Assembly (NCBI GenBank): GCA_019634405.1
Contig: JAHQVI010000213.1
Span: forward strand, 1 to 36,712
Reading direction: 5' to 3'
DNA from: Hyphomicrobiales bacterium
Lineage (GTDB): Bacteria > Pseudomonadota > Alphaproteobacteria > Rhizobiales > Rhodomicrobiaceae
Length of the DNA: 36,712 nucleotides
Shown: in pieces, positions 17,973 through 27,388 of the stretch
Layout of the letters: each line of letters opens with the position of its first letter
Position numbering within the stretch: position 1 is the first letter of the stretch
Notes under the pieces: generated by a model
Database searches by the model: none
What the model was told of the DNA's origin: nothing
The model's input: only the letters and a program-made list of their open reading frames with translations
Made by a program: the position numbers and the translations under genes

Positions 17973-18019
17973 GCATCGGATTTGCCCGAAAACCGGCATC
18001 CGCTTTTCGGGCCGACGTC
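17973..18019. repeat. Palindromic intergenic repeat, full copy
   Basis: The unit GCATCGGATTTGCCCGAAAA, then CCGGCATCCGC, then TTTTCGGGCCGACGTC is a variant of the 12973 repeats. It folds as a hairpin through CCCGAAAA with TTTTCGGG. It ends on the base before the DUF1289 stop codon, between convergent dps and DUF1289 genes, so it may act as a two-way transcript end. The preceding CTGTCTCTT is shared with the 6191 copy. Confidence 0.75.
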
Positions 18020-18277
18020 CTAGATCACATCATCCTTGAACGGCCAGATACGGCCCTTCTTCTCATAGCGCCGCCGATAGAGCTTGATCCATTTGGGCCG
18101 GCCGCCCCTCTCATCCTGCTGCTCGATGAGTTCGCGCAGAAATTTCAGTTTCTTCTTCCGGCCTTCCAGGCGCTTGAACTTTCTTTTCTGTTTCTTGGTT
18201 TGCCCGCAGCCGATGCAATAGCCATCATCTCGAAACTTGCAGATGTCGACACAGGGCGACAAGATTTTTTCTGCCAT
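18020..18277 (-). CDS. DUF1289 family protein (Cys-rich, probable metal-binding)
   Basis: This 85-residue protein has the DUF1289 hallmark SPCVDICKF then YCIGCGQT, with Cys9, Cys13, Cys21 and Cys24 (C-x3-C-x7-C-x2-C), consistent with a zinc or iron-sulfur site. The rest is very basic (KKQKRKFKRLEGRKKKLKF). I choose ATG 18277 because GAAGAG lies 5 nt upstream; a GTG at 18283 would overlap that site. The C-terminal part is longer than in the shortest family members. Function is unknown. Confidence 0.83.
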   Translation of the reverse strand: MAEKILSPCVDICKFRDDGYCIGCGQTKKQKRKFKRLEGRKKKLKFLRELIEQQDERGGRPKWIKLYRRRYEKKGRIWPFKDDVI

Positions 18278-18402
18278 ATTCACTCTTCAACTATCAAGGG
18301 GAGACCGTCTCACCGCTCAGGACCAAACAGGGGCATGGAACACTTATGTTGGGTCACAGATTTTCAGAACAAACCCATGCCGAAATTGCAGGCCATAAGT
18401 CC

Positions 18403-18903
18403 TTACGCTGAGAGCGGCAGGTACATGTAGAGCGTGTCAAAGGAAACCGTCCGGTTGTACACCGAGGTACTAAAAACCTTCCGCTTTTGCGGTTGAAAGC
18501 CGAGGGATTTGTAAAGATTAATCGCGGCTTTCTGCGTTGCCGTGACATGCAGGACGACTTGCGAAAAACCTTTGTGCCGCGCAACCGATATCATGTGCTC
18601 TGTGAGCATCCGCCCGATACCGCGGCCCTGATAGCTGGGATCGACATGAAGCTTGCACAGCTCGACATGCGTATCGCTTTCCGGTGCCAGTCCGCCAATT
18701 GCGATAACCTCTTGACCTGCATAACCGACAAACATATCCCCGCCCAGGTCGCGCCACTGACCTGTTTTCGCTCTTAGGCAACCATGAAAATCCAGGTCCT
18801 GGATAAAACCTTCAGGATTGCATCGAACCGACCTGCAGTAGAGCTCGCAAAGCCCTGCAAAGTCGCCTTCGCTAACGCCGCGGATAGTAATGTCGCCGTT
18901 CAT
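18403..18903 (-). CDS. GNAT-family N-acetyltransferase
   Basis: This 166-residue protein has the GNAT fold. Strand beta4 with VELCKLHVDPSYQGRGIGRM supplies the acetyl-CoA pyrophosphate loop (QGRGIG), followed by the helix LTEHMISVARHKGF and the C-terminal motif AAINLYKSLGFQPQ. The acceptor cannot be told from sequence. Its ATG overlaps the TGA of the upstream DapE-like gene (ATGA at 18903-18900 on the minus strand), so the two are translationally coupled and may act on related amino-acid or peptide substrates. Confidence 0.87.
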   Translation of the reverse strand: MNGDITIRGVSEGDFAGLCELYCRSVRCNPEGFIQDLDFHGCLRAKTGQWRDLGGDMFVGYAGQEVIAIGGLAPESDTHVELCKLHVDPSYQGRGIGRMLTEHMISVARHKGFSQVVLHVTATQKAAINLYKSLGFQPQKRKVFSTSVYNRTVSFDTLYMYLPLSA

Positions 18904-20216
18904 TCAACTTGCCCCAGATAAGCCAATAGGAGATCCCTATAACACAATGTAAGCGCTTGCAAATCTGGAATTGCACAACTTTCGTCAACCTGATGCATGC
19001 CGCCTCTGCGACCAAATGCTTCCGGATGAGTTGATAACGTCAAACCGCCATTTTCTGGAAGGCCAAGTTCGATAATCTCCGCCTCGGGGAAATAGTCATG
19101 GACGAAGCGTCCATCCGTGGTTCCGCCCCTGGCGTCAAGTTCCGGTTCCCTTTTGCAATGCGTAACCAAAACCGACTTTGCCAGTCGAGAAAGGCGATTT
19201 GGGGGCGAATAATATGGCAGGGACGCCGTATCGATATTTGCGGTTAATTCCAGCCTTTTCAATAGACTAATATCCGGATGCCGACGCGCCCAGTCCGGCG
19301 GAGCGTCAAGAAGCCGCTGCAGCATAGCCGCCAGTCCATCCGGCGTCTGATGATGGGTGAAACGGATATTCCACAGCGCAGACGCTTCGCCCGGCACGAT
19401 AGCCGTCGCGCCAAAGTCACCGCTCTGCGTGGCGATCGTTTCGAAATTGGTCGCCGGCATTCCCGGTTCGGCGTCGGTCCAGGCATGGGCGTTCAGGATC
19501 GCAAGGCCGAGCGAAAGCGCGCGATTGGGATTTTCAAACAACGCCTGATAGGCCGCGTGTCCCTGCACGCCTTGCGCGTTCAGCGTCCCGCACAGGCTGC
19601 CGCGCCTGCCGATCTTGATCGCTGAGCCAAAAATCTCCTGCGAACTCGGCTCGCCAACGACAAAGGCGGATGGCGATTTTCCATTGTCCCGCATCCATTC
19701 CAGAACGCGCCGCGTTCCATTGACGGCGGCCCATTCCTCATCGGTCGTAATGATCATGCTGACATGGCAGGGGGCGCCGCGCGCCCGGCAGCGTTCGGCA
19801 TAGCTTCCCGCGGCAACCGCAAAAGCCGCCACCGCACCCTTCATATCGGTTGCGCCGCGGCCAAGGATGAACCCGTTCCTGACGCTTCCGCCGAACGGAT
19901 CCGCCGTCCAGGTCTTGCTATCGCCGGGCGAGACGACATCGGTATGGCCCATGAAACACAGATGTTGAGAGCCCGGCGTCGCCGCGTCCCATTCGACATA
20001 CAGATTGTCGACCGGATAGTTCCAGCGGGCGTGGCCGCCTTCGAAAGTCAACCGGGTGCTTCGCGCGCCATCGGCGACCATAAAGCGCTCCAAGCAATCG
20101 AGGCTCTCTGCTGCGGCTGGCTGAAGCTCGGTATGAATTGGCGTGAGACTCGGGATGCGGATCAATGATGCTGCAAGCTCCAACACAAGCTTGCCATTGT
20201 TGCGTTGCGACGGCAT
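18900..20216 (-). CDS. M20-family metallohydrolase, DapE-like (succinyl-diaminopimelate desuccinylase type)
   Basis: The chosen ATG at 20216 gives 438 residues; an in-frame TTG at 20264 would add 16 residues without a better ribosome site. The dizinc motifs are present: FMGHTDVVSPGD (His91), GRGATDMKG (Asp124), TTDEEW (catalytic Glu160/Glu161), VVGEPSS, KIGRRGSLCGTL and GGTTDGRF. These match DapE more closely than ArgE or peptidase T. It is about 50 residues longer than typical DapE and is paired with an acetyltransferase gene rather than lysine-pathway genes. It may therefore be a paralogue that deacylates another N-acyl amino acid. The true lysine-biosynthetic DapE may lie elsewhere. Confidence 0.85.
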   Translation of the reverse strand: MPSQRNNGKLVLELAASLIRIPSLTPIHTELQPAAAESLDCLERFMVADGARSTRLTFEGGHARWNYPVDNLYVEWDAATPGSQHLCFMGHTDVVSPGDSKTWTADPFGGSVRNGFILGRGATDMKGAVAAFAVAAGSYAERCRARGAPCHVSMIITTDEEWAAVNGTRRVLEWMRDNGKSPSAFVVGEPSSQEIFGSAIKIGRRGSLCGTLNAQGVQGHAAYQALFENPNRALSLGLAILNAHAWTDAEPGMPATNFETIATQSGDFGATAIVPGEASALWNIRFTHHQTPDGLAAMLQRLLDAPPDWARRHPDISLLKRLELTANIDTASLPYYSPPNRLSRLAKSVLVTHCKREPELDARGGTTDGRFVHDYFPEAEIIELGLPENGGLTLSTHPEAFGRRGGMHQVDESCAIPDLQALTLCYRDLLLAYLGQVE

Positions 20217-20479
20217 GAATATCCGACCAATCGGTTCGAGTGCGCGCAGGCTGTTCACCTGCAAATACTATAATGACTGAATTTTTCCGGATCACAAAAT
20301 TTAGCCATCGCCACCGTCCCGACCGGCTGACTCCTAAGGATCACTTATGGAAGATCAGATTTTGCGTACAATGTGCTGTAAAAGATATATTAAAGTAATA
20401 TCCGCGCAATGAAGGCTGTGGTGGCGCCGGCCTATGATAGCGCCATGATCATTTACCGCTTATTTTGAGACCAACTGCC

Positions 20480-21439
20480 TTGAACACACGAAAACAAATT
20501 GATGATGCACGCCTGGATGACGCAGCGCGGGCAGGCTGGCTCTATTACATAGCCGGCAACACCCAGGATGAAATCGCCGCCAAGCTCGGCATTTCCCGTC
20601 AGGCTGCCCAGCGGCTGGTCTCGCTCGCTGTTGCCGAGGGGCTGATCAAGGTCCGTCTTGATCATCCGATCGCGCGATGTCTCGACCTTGCTTCGCAACT
20701 GAAGGACCGCTTCAGACTGAGCCATGCCGAAATCGTACCGGCCGATCCCGGTTCCACATCGACCATTACCGGCGTGGCCAATGCAACCGCATCCGAGATC
20801 GAACGCCAGCTGCGCTCCAACGACAAGAAGATCATAGCCATCGGAACAGGACGCACACTGAAGGCCGCAATCGAGCTGCTTCCCCCGATCGATGTTCCGG
20901 ACAAAAAGATTGTCTCCCTGACAGGCAATATCGCCCCGGATGGCTCGGCCGCTTTCTATAGTGTGATTTTCACCATGGCCGACATCGTCAAGGCGCGTCA
21001 TTATCCCTTGTCGCTTCCCGTTATCGCGTCCTCGGCTGACGAACGCAACCTGCTGCATCGCCAACAGATCATCCACGCCACGCTCAGACTGGCGGCCAGG
21101 GCGGACATCGCTTTTGTCGGGGTTGGCGATCTGGGGCCCAACGCACCGCTCTACGAAGACGGCTTCGTCACGCGCAGCGAGTTGAAAGCTCTGCAGAACG
21201 CGGGCGGCATCGGCGAAATAATCGGCTGGATTTTCGACAGCGACGGCAAGCTGATCGAAGGCGTCACCAATGAGCGGGTGGCCAGCGCGCCGATCCCTTC
21301 GACCAGTAAATGCCTTGTCATTGCGATTGCAAAGGGTCCGGTAAAACTGCCCGCGATCCGGGCAGCGTTAACAGGTCATATCGTCAACGGACTAATAAGT
21401 GACGAATGGACGGCCGAACAACTGCTTTCCTTAACCTAA
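20480..21439 (+). CDS. SorC/DeoR-type sugar-binding transcriptional regulator
   Basis: I take TTG 20480 as the start (319 residues, MNTRKQIDD); a TTG at 20465 is also in frame. The N-terminal helix-turn-helix is NTQDEIAAKLGISRQAAQRL (about 27-46), the SorC-type arrangement in which the DNA-binding domain precedes a large sugar-phosphate-binding domain. Motifs in the latter are IAIGTGRTLKAAIELLP and FVGVGDLGPNAPLYEDGF. Such regulators respond to a phosphorylated sugar. It stands 155 bp upstream of smoE on the same strand and diverges from the DapE-like gene, so it probably controls the polyol operon. Confidence 0.88.
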   Translation: MNTRKQIDDARLDDAARAGWLYYIAGNTQDEIAAKLGISRQAAQRLVSLAVAEGLIKVRLDHPIARCLDLASQLKDRFRLSHAEIVPADPGSTSTITGVANATASEIERQLRSNDKKIIAIGTGRTLKAAIELLPPIDVPDKKIVSLTGNIAPDGSAAFYSVIFTMADIVKARHYPLSLPVIASSADERNLLHRQQIIHATLRLAARADIAFVGVGDLGPNAPLYEDGFVTRSELKALQNAGGIGEIIGWIFDSDGKLIEGVTNERVASAPIPSTSKCLVIAIAKGPVKLPAIRAALTGHIVNGLISDEWTAEQLLSLT

Positions 21440-21540
21440 CAATTCATTTCTATACCCGCATACACAATCTCTTCTTCTGATCCTGTTAGTTATGCTGTGC
21501 ACCGCAACATCGAAACAGGGTTGACGTCCCGTCAGATTTG

Positions 21541-21554
21541 TGAGCACTTGCTCA
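21541..21554 (+). promoter_or_regulatory. Candidate SorC-regulator operator upstream of smoE
   Basis: TGAGCA-CT-TGCTCA is a perfect 6-2-6 palindrome, 41 bp before the smoE start. A plausible promoter surrounds it: TTGTGA at 21538-21543 and AATAAT at 21562-21567 with an 18-bp spacer, so the palindrome would overlap the -35 box and the spacer. The smoE ribosome site AAGGAGG (21581-21587) follows. Binding by the neighbouring SorC-family protein is an inference from position and symmetry. Confidence 0.55.
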
Positions 21555-21594
21555 TTAAAAGAATAATTGCCCGTTTTTGTAAGGAGGAAAGCAG

Positions 21595-22908
21595 ATGACA
21601 TTGCGACCTGTACTCCTGGGCGTCTGTACGGCCCTGCTCCTTGGCAGCAGCGCCTATGCCCAGACCAAGCTGACCATTGCGACCGTCAATAATGGCGATA
21701 TGATCCGTATGCAGAAGCTTACGGATGATTTCACATCGAAAAATCCGGGCGTCACGCTTGACTGGGTTACGATGGAGGAAAACGTTCTGCGTCAGAAAGT
21801 GACGACGGACATTGCAACCAAAGGCGGGCAGTACGACATCATGACGATTGGTACTTACGAAGTACCGATCTGGGCGAAGCAGGACTGGCTTGTTCCACTG
21901 GACAATCTTGGCGACAATTACGACGTGGACGATCTGTTGCCTGCGATCCGCGGCGGCCTGTCCCTTGATGGCAAGCTCTATGCCGCGCCGTTCTATGGCG
22001 AAAGCTCGATGGTCATGTATCGCAAGGACCTGTTCGAGAAAGCCGGTCTTGAAATGCCGGATGCCCCGACATGGGACTTCATTGGCGAAGCAGCCCGCAA
22101 GATCACCGACAAGGATAACGAAGTCTACGGAGTCTGCCTGCGTGGCAAGGCTGGCTGGGGCGAAAATATGGCGTTCCTGACCGCCATGTCAAACTCCTTT
22201 GGCGCACGCTGGTTCGATGACAAATGGCAACCGCAATTCAACTCGGATGAGTGGAAGGCAACACTGACGACCTACATCGATCTGATGAACGATGCAGGCC
22301 CTCCTGGCGCTTCATCCAACGGCTTCAATGAAAACCTGGCTCTGTTCCAGTCCGGCAAATGCGGCATGTGGATCGACGCCACCGTTGCAGCCTCCTTCGT
22401 GACCAACCCGAAAGACTCCACCGTCGCCGATCAGGTTGGCTTTGCGCTCGCGCCTGACAATGGCCTTGGCAAGCGCGGCAACTGGCTCTGGGCATGGTCG
22501 CTGGCGATTCCGGCAGGCTCGCAGAAGCAGGAAGCGGCTGAGAAATTCATCGCCTGGGCGACCAGCAAAACGTATGCAGAACTGGTGGCATCGAAAGAAG
22601 GCTGGGCCAACGTTCCTCCCGGCACGCGCAAGTCGCTCTATGACAATCCGAAATATCAGGAAGCGGCGTCCTTCGCCAAAATGACGCTGGAATCCATCAA
22701 TGCGGCCGACCCGAACAATCCCACGGTCGATCCGGTTCCTTATGTCGGCGTTCAGTTCGTCGCCATTCCTGAGTTCCAGGGCATCGGCACAGCTGTCGGC
22801 CAGCAATTCTCCGCAGCGCTCGCCGGAAATGTGACACCGGAACAGGCTTTGCAGAACGCTCAGCAGCTTACGGAACGTGAGATGACCAAGGGCGGCTACA
22901 TCAAATAG
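21595..22908 (+). CDS. smoE: Polyol ABC transporter substrate-binding protein (SmoE-like)
   Basis: This 437-residue periplasmic binding protein has a signal peptide ending at GSSAYAQ (about residue 22). The mature start KLTIATVNNGDMIRMQKLT is the sorbitol/mannitol SmoE pattern. VLRQKVTTDIATKGGQYDIM and TIGTYEVPIWAKQDWLVPLD are also characteristic of this polyol branch of the CUT1 family. The protein captures a polyol for SmoFG. The ribosome site AAGGAGG is optimal. The gene is first in the operon and is followed by a terminator-like hairpin. The exact ligand (sorbitol, mannitol, galactitol or a pentitol) cannot be read from sequence. Confidence 0.85.
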   Translation: MTLRPVLLGVCTALLLGSSAYAQTKLTIATVNNGDMIRMQKLTDDFTSKNPGVTLDWVTMEENVLRQKVTTDIATKGGQYDIMTIGTYEVPIWAKQDWLVPLDNLGDNYDVDDLLPAIRGGLSLDGKLYAAPFYGESSMVMYRKDLFEKAGLEMPDAPTWDFIGEAARKITDKDNEVYGVCLRGKAGWGENMAFLTAMSNSFGARWFDDKWQPQFNSDEWKATLTTYIDLMNDAGPPGASSNGFNENLALFQSGKCGMWIDATVAASFVTNPKDSTVADQVGFALAPDNGLGKRGNWLWAWSLAIPAGSQKQEAAEKFIAWATSKTYAELVASKEGWANVPPGTRKSLYDNPKYQEAASFAKMTLESINAADPNNPTVDPVPYVGVQFVAIPEFQGIGTAVGQQFSAALAGNVTPEQALQNAQQLTEREMTKGGYIK

Positions 22909-22920
22909 TCTCCTCCCCAT

Positions 22921-22959
22921 GGGCCGCTGCGACGACGATACTCGCGGCGGCCCGTTTTT
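22921..22959 (+). terminator. Attenuating intrinsic terminator after smoE
   Basis: GGGCCGCTGCG at 22921-22931 pairs with CGCGGCGGCCC at 22943-22953 (11 bp, one G-T wobble), followed by G and five T at 22955-22959. It is 12 bp after the smoE stop and upstream of the permease genes. Partial termination would give more binding protein than permease, as in many ABC operons. Confidence 0.82.
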
Positions 22960-22990
22960 GATCTACGGTAACTTCACAATTTACCGGACC

Positions 22991-23010
22991 ATGCTGCCCT
23001 GAGGCGGCAT
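22991..23010 (+). promoter_or_regulatory. Second intercistronic hairpin between smoE and smoF
   Basis: ATGCTGCC at 22991-22998 pairs with GGCGGCAT at 23003-23010 (8 bp, one wobble) over a CTGA loop, with no T-run. It may stabilise the upstream mRNA end or act with the terminator at 22921. Confidence 0.5.
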
Positions 23011-23076
23011 TCAGCTTACTCAGGTGCAATTGCGGCATAATCCGTAACCCTTCCTTCTAAGCTGCGAGAGCCAACA

Positions 23077-23949
23077 ATGGCGACTTTGCATAGCCAATCA
23101 ACCGCAAGAGTCATGATGTCGCCAGCCGTCATCCTGCTTCTGGTCTGGATGCTGGTGCCGCTGGGAATGACGCTCTATTTCTCCTTTCTGCGCTACAATC
23201 TCCTGATGCCCGGCATGGAGGAGTGGACCGGCTTTTTCAATTATCGCTACTTCCTGACCGACCCGGCTTTCGGGGAAGCGTTGACGAACACATTGCTACT
23301 GGTTGGCGGCGTGCTGCTTATCTCCGTGGGCGGAGGGCTTTTTCTTGCCCTGTTGCTCGACCAGCCATTCTTCGGCCAGAGCATCGTCCGGCTGCTGGTG
23401 GTGGCGCCATTCTTCGTAATGCCGACCGTGTCCGCACTGGTCTGGAAGAACATGCTCATGCACCCGGTCAACGGGCTGTTTGCGTGGATCGCGCGCACTT
23501 TTGGATTGCAGCCCATAGACTGGCTTGCCTCGGCGCCGCTGCTCTCGATCATCTTCATCGTCGCCTGGGGATGGCTGCCCTTTGCAACGCTCATTCTGCT
23601 GACGGCCCTGCAATCGCTCGATGAGGAACAGCGCGAGGCGGCGGAAATGGACGGGGCGGGCGTATTTTCGCGGCTGATCTACATTGTCATCCCGCATCTG
23701 GCCCGCGCAATCACGGTCGTCATCCTGATCGAAACCATCTTTCTCCTGAGCGTTTTCGCCGAAATTCTCGTAACGACATCCGGAGGGCCGGGAAACGCCA
23801 GCACCAACATCACCTATCTGATCTATACACAGGCGCTCCTGCAATTCGACGTAGGCGGAGCATCGGCGGGCGGCATTATCGCTGTGATCCTCGCTAACAT
23901 CGTTGCGATCTTCCTGATCAGGATGATCGGCAAGAATCTGGAGGCTTAG
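23077..23949 (+). CDS. smoF: Polyol ABC transporter permease (SmoF-like)
   Basis: This 290-residue inner-membrane protein has about six membrane segments, the first at about 15-37. The ABC permease EAA loop is EEQREAAEMDGAGVFSRLIY (about 187-206), the site that contacts the ATPase. The short N terminus without a large periplasmic domain fits the CUT1 MalF/UgpA-like branch as found in SmoF. It follows smoE after 168 bp and precedes the second permease by 3 bp. Confidence 0.86.
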   Translation: MATLHSQSTARVMMSPAVILLLVWMLVPLGMTLYFSFLRYNLLMPGMEEWTGFFNYRYFLTDPAFGEALTNTLLLVGGVLLISVGGGLFLALLLDQPFFGQSIVRLLVVAPFFVMPTVSALVWKNMLMHPVNGLFAWIARTFGLQPIDWLASAPLLSIIFIVAWGWLPFATLILLTALQSLDEEQREAAEMDGAGVFSRLIYIVIPHLARAITVVILIETIFLLSVFAEILVTTSGGPGNASTNITYLIYTQALLQFDVGGASAGGIIAVILANIVAIFLIRMIGKNLEA

Positions 23950-23952
23950 CTC

Positions 23953-24783
23953 ATGGCGCGCGCGGTCTCAACGAAACAAAAACTGGTCTACACGGTGATC
24001 GGCTGGACAGTGGGCCTGTTGATCTTCTTCCCGATCCTGTGGACGATCCTGACCAGCTTCAAGACCGAAGGCGAGGCGATCGCGTCTCCGCCGTCCTTCG
24101 TCTTGTTCGACTGGACGCTGGAAAATTACGCCGAAGTGCAGGTCCGGTCGGACTATTTCAAGCATGTCATGAATTCGATCATCATTTCCTTCGGATCGAC
24201 CTTCATCGGCCTGCTGATCGCCATTCCCGCCGCCTGGGCCATGGCTTTCTCGCCGACAAAGCGAACCAAGGACATCCTGATGTGGATGCTCTCCACCAAA
24301 ATGCTGCCGCCGGTCGGTGTGCTGGTGCCGATCTATCTGATCTATCGCGATGGTGGCCTGCTCGATACGCAGATCGGCCTGATCATCGTCCTGACCATGA
24401 TCAACCTGCCGATCATCGTCTGGATGTTGTTCACCTATTTCAAGGATATCCCGTCGGACATTCTTGAGGCGGCGCGTATGGACGGGGCGTCGCTTCGCAA
24501 GGAAATCATCCATGTGCTGATCCCGATGGCGATCCCCGGCATTGCCTCCACGCTCCTGCTCAATGTGATCCTGGCATGGAACGAGGCGTTCTGGACGTTG
24601 AATCTGACGGCCGCCGACGCCGCGCCGCTGACAGCATTCATCGCATCATATTCCAGCCCTGAAGGTTTGTTCTGGGCCAAGCTATCCGCAGCATCGACAC
24701 TTGCCATCGCCCCAATCCTGGTCCTCGGCTGGTTCTCGCAGAAGCAGCTCGTACGTGGACTGACATTCGGCGCGGTCAAGTAA
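23953..24783 (+). CDS. smoG: Polyol ABC transporter permease (SmoG-like)
   Basis: This 276-residue MalG-type permease has an N-terminal membrane segment at about 10-32 and a central run of hydrophobic helices. Its EAA loop is [20 protein letters not shown] (about 169-188). The phrase [20 protein letters not shown] is typical of the polyol SmoG branch. It starts 3 bp after the smoF stop and ends 23 bp before smoK, so the genes are co-transcribed. Together with SmoF it forms the transmembrane channel. Confidence 0.87.
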   Translation: MARAVSTKQKLVYTVIGWTVGLLIFFPILWTILTSFKTEGEAIASPPSFVLFDWTLENYAEVQVRSDYFKHVMNSIIISFGSTFIGLLIAIPAAWAMAFSPTKRTKDILMWMLSTKMLPPVGVLVPIYLIYRDGGLLDTQIGLIIVLTMINLPIIVWMLFTYFKDIPSDILEAARMDGASLRKEIIHVLIPMAIPGIASTLLLNVILAWNEAFWTLNLTAADAAPLTAFIASYSSPEGLFWAKLSAASTLAIAPILVLGWFSQKQLVRGLTFGAVK

Positions 24784-24806
24784 ACCAGTGTGTGGGAGAA
24801 CGCATA

Positions 24807-25801
<995 letters not shown>

Positions 25802-25805
<4 letters not shown>

Positions 25806-26578
25806 GCGGGCGGCTCGAAGGCAAATCCGCCATGATTACCGGCGCAGCCCGCGGTATCGGTGCAGCTTTCGCCCAGGCCTATGCCGCGGAGGGAGCGACC
25901 GTCGCCATCGCCGATATCGACTTTCCCGGCGCCAGCGAAACGGCGGCGCGCATTGGTGGCGACAGCTACGCCATCCATCTCGATGTGACGGATCAAAGCT
26001 CGATCGACGCAGCGACCGCCGCAGTGGAGGCGCGGGCCGGGGGCATCGACATTCTTGTCAACAACGCCGCGCTTTTCGACCTTGCGCCCATCACGCAGAT
26101 CACGCGCGAGAGCTATGACCGGCTTTTCTCGATCAATGTCGCTGGCACACTATTCTGCCTCCAGGCTGCGGCGCGATCCATGATCGCCCGCGGCAGTGCC
26201 GGCAAGATTATCAACATGGCCAGTCAGGCCGGACGGCGCGGCGAACCCCTGGTTGGCGTCTATTGCGCGACCAAGGCGGCAATCATCAGTCTTACGCAAT
26301 CCGCCGGGCTCAACCTGATCAAGCACGGCATAAACGTCAACGCCATTGCGCCGGGCGTTGTCGATGGCGCACATTGGGACGGCGTAGACGCCCTTTTCGC
26401 CAAATATGAAAATCGTCCCGTAGGCGAGAAAAAACGGCTCGTGGGCAATGCCGTCCCCTATGGGCGCATGGGCCGTCCTGAAGACCTCACGGGCATGGCG
26501 ATCTTCCTGGCGAGCCGGGAGAGCGATTACGTCGTTGCCCAGACCTACAATGTCGATGGCGGAAATTGGATGAGTTGA
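25802..26578 (+). CDS. smoS: Sorbitol (L-iditol/galactitol) dehydrogenase, SDR family (SmoS-like)
   Basis: The correct start is ATG 25802, giving 258 residues; the longer open frame upstream lies inside smoK. Motifs are the NAD-binding TGAARGIG (13-20), VNNAA, and the catalytic Ser141, Tyr154 and Lys158 (VYCATKAA). The whole sequence, including [18 protein letters not shown] and the end [11 protein letters not shown], closely follows Rhodobacter/Sinorhizobium SmoS. That enzyme oxidises D-sorbitol to fructose and also galactitol to tagatose or L-iditol to sorbose. The 4-bp overlap with smoK suggests coupled translation. Confidence 0.88.
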
Positions 26579-26592
26579 AAGGCGCAAGAACA

Positions 26593-27369
26593 ATGTATCT
26601 GGAAAAGCTCAAACTCGATGGACGCGTTGCAGTTGTGACCGGAGGCGGTCAGGGTATCGGAGCGGCGAGTGCACAGGCACTTGGCGAGGCCGGCGCAAAA
26701 GTCGTCATCGCGGAACTGCAAGCGGATCGTGTGGAAAACAGCGTCGAGGATTTGCGCAAGCTCGGCATCGACGCATATGGCGTCAAGCTGGATGTCACGA
26801 AATCGGCCGATGTCGACAGCACGGAGCGCGCCGTCATCCGCGATCATGGCCGGGTCGACATTCTGGTCAACAATGCAGGCGTTGCGGTCAGCGACGTCCC
26901 CGCCGAAGAGACGACCGATGATCACTGGCGCTTTCACATGGACGTCAATGTCGACGGGCTGTTCTGGTGTTGCCGGGCTTTCGGGCGGCAGATGCTGAAA
27001 CAGGGCGGTGGCTCGATCATCAATGTCGGCTCGATGTCGGGCTTCATTGTGAACAAGCCGCAGCCGCAAAGTTTCTACAACGCCTCGAAAGCTGCGGTGC
27101 ATCAACTGACGCGTTCGCTTGCGGCCGAATGGGGCGGGCGCGGCGTCCGCGTCAACGCCGTTGCCCCCACCTATATCGAAACGCCGCTGACGTCTTTTGG
27201 CATCAAGGAAAGCCCGGAAATGTACAAGACCTGGCTGGAGATGACCCCGATGGGCCGCGTCGGTCAGCCGGATGAAATCGCATCCGTGGTGCATTTCCTC
27301 GCCTCCGACGCGTCAAGCCTGATGACCGGCTCCATCGTACTTGCCGATGGCGGTTACTGTTGCTGGTAA
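26593..27369 (+). CDS. SDR oxidoreductase resembling galactitol 2-dehydrogenase
   Basis: This 258-residue protein starts at ATG 26593, after AAAGGCG; the longer frame from 26566 starts inside smoS. Motifs are VVTGGGQGIG, LVNNAGVA, INVGSMSG and the catalytic SFYNASKAAVHQLTRSLAAE. The closing ADGGYCCW, with a C-terminal Trp, and FWCCRAFGRQM recall Rhodobacter galactitol dehydrogenase, in which the C-terminal residue helps bind Mg2+. Two different polyol dehydrogenases in one operon imply either several substrates or successive steps. It could equally act on a pentitol or another secondary alcohol. Confidence 0.8.
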   Translation: MYLEKLKLDGRVAVVTGGGQGIGAASAQALGEAGAKVVIAELQADRVENSVEDLRKLGIDAYGVKLDVTKSADVDSTERAVIRDHGRVDILVNNAGVAVSDVPAEETTDDHWRFHMDVNVDGLFWCCRAFGRQMLKQGGGSIINVGSMSGFIVNKPQPQSFYNASKAAVHQLTRSLAAEWGGRGVRVNAVAPTYIETPLTSFGIKESPEMYKTWLEMTPMGRVGQPDEIASVVHFLASDASSLMTGSIVLADGGYCCW

Positions 27370-27388
27370 TAGCCCGAGAGCGGTTCAG

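Noticed and set aside
20384-20402. Inverted repeat GATAT...ATATC in the gap between the SorC regulator and the DapE-like gene, considered as an operator
   Set aside because: Only five base pairs match in an AT-rich background and it does not resemble the TGAGCA/TGCTCA site upstream of smoE.
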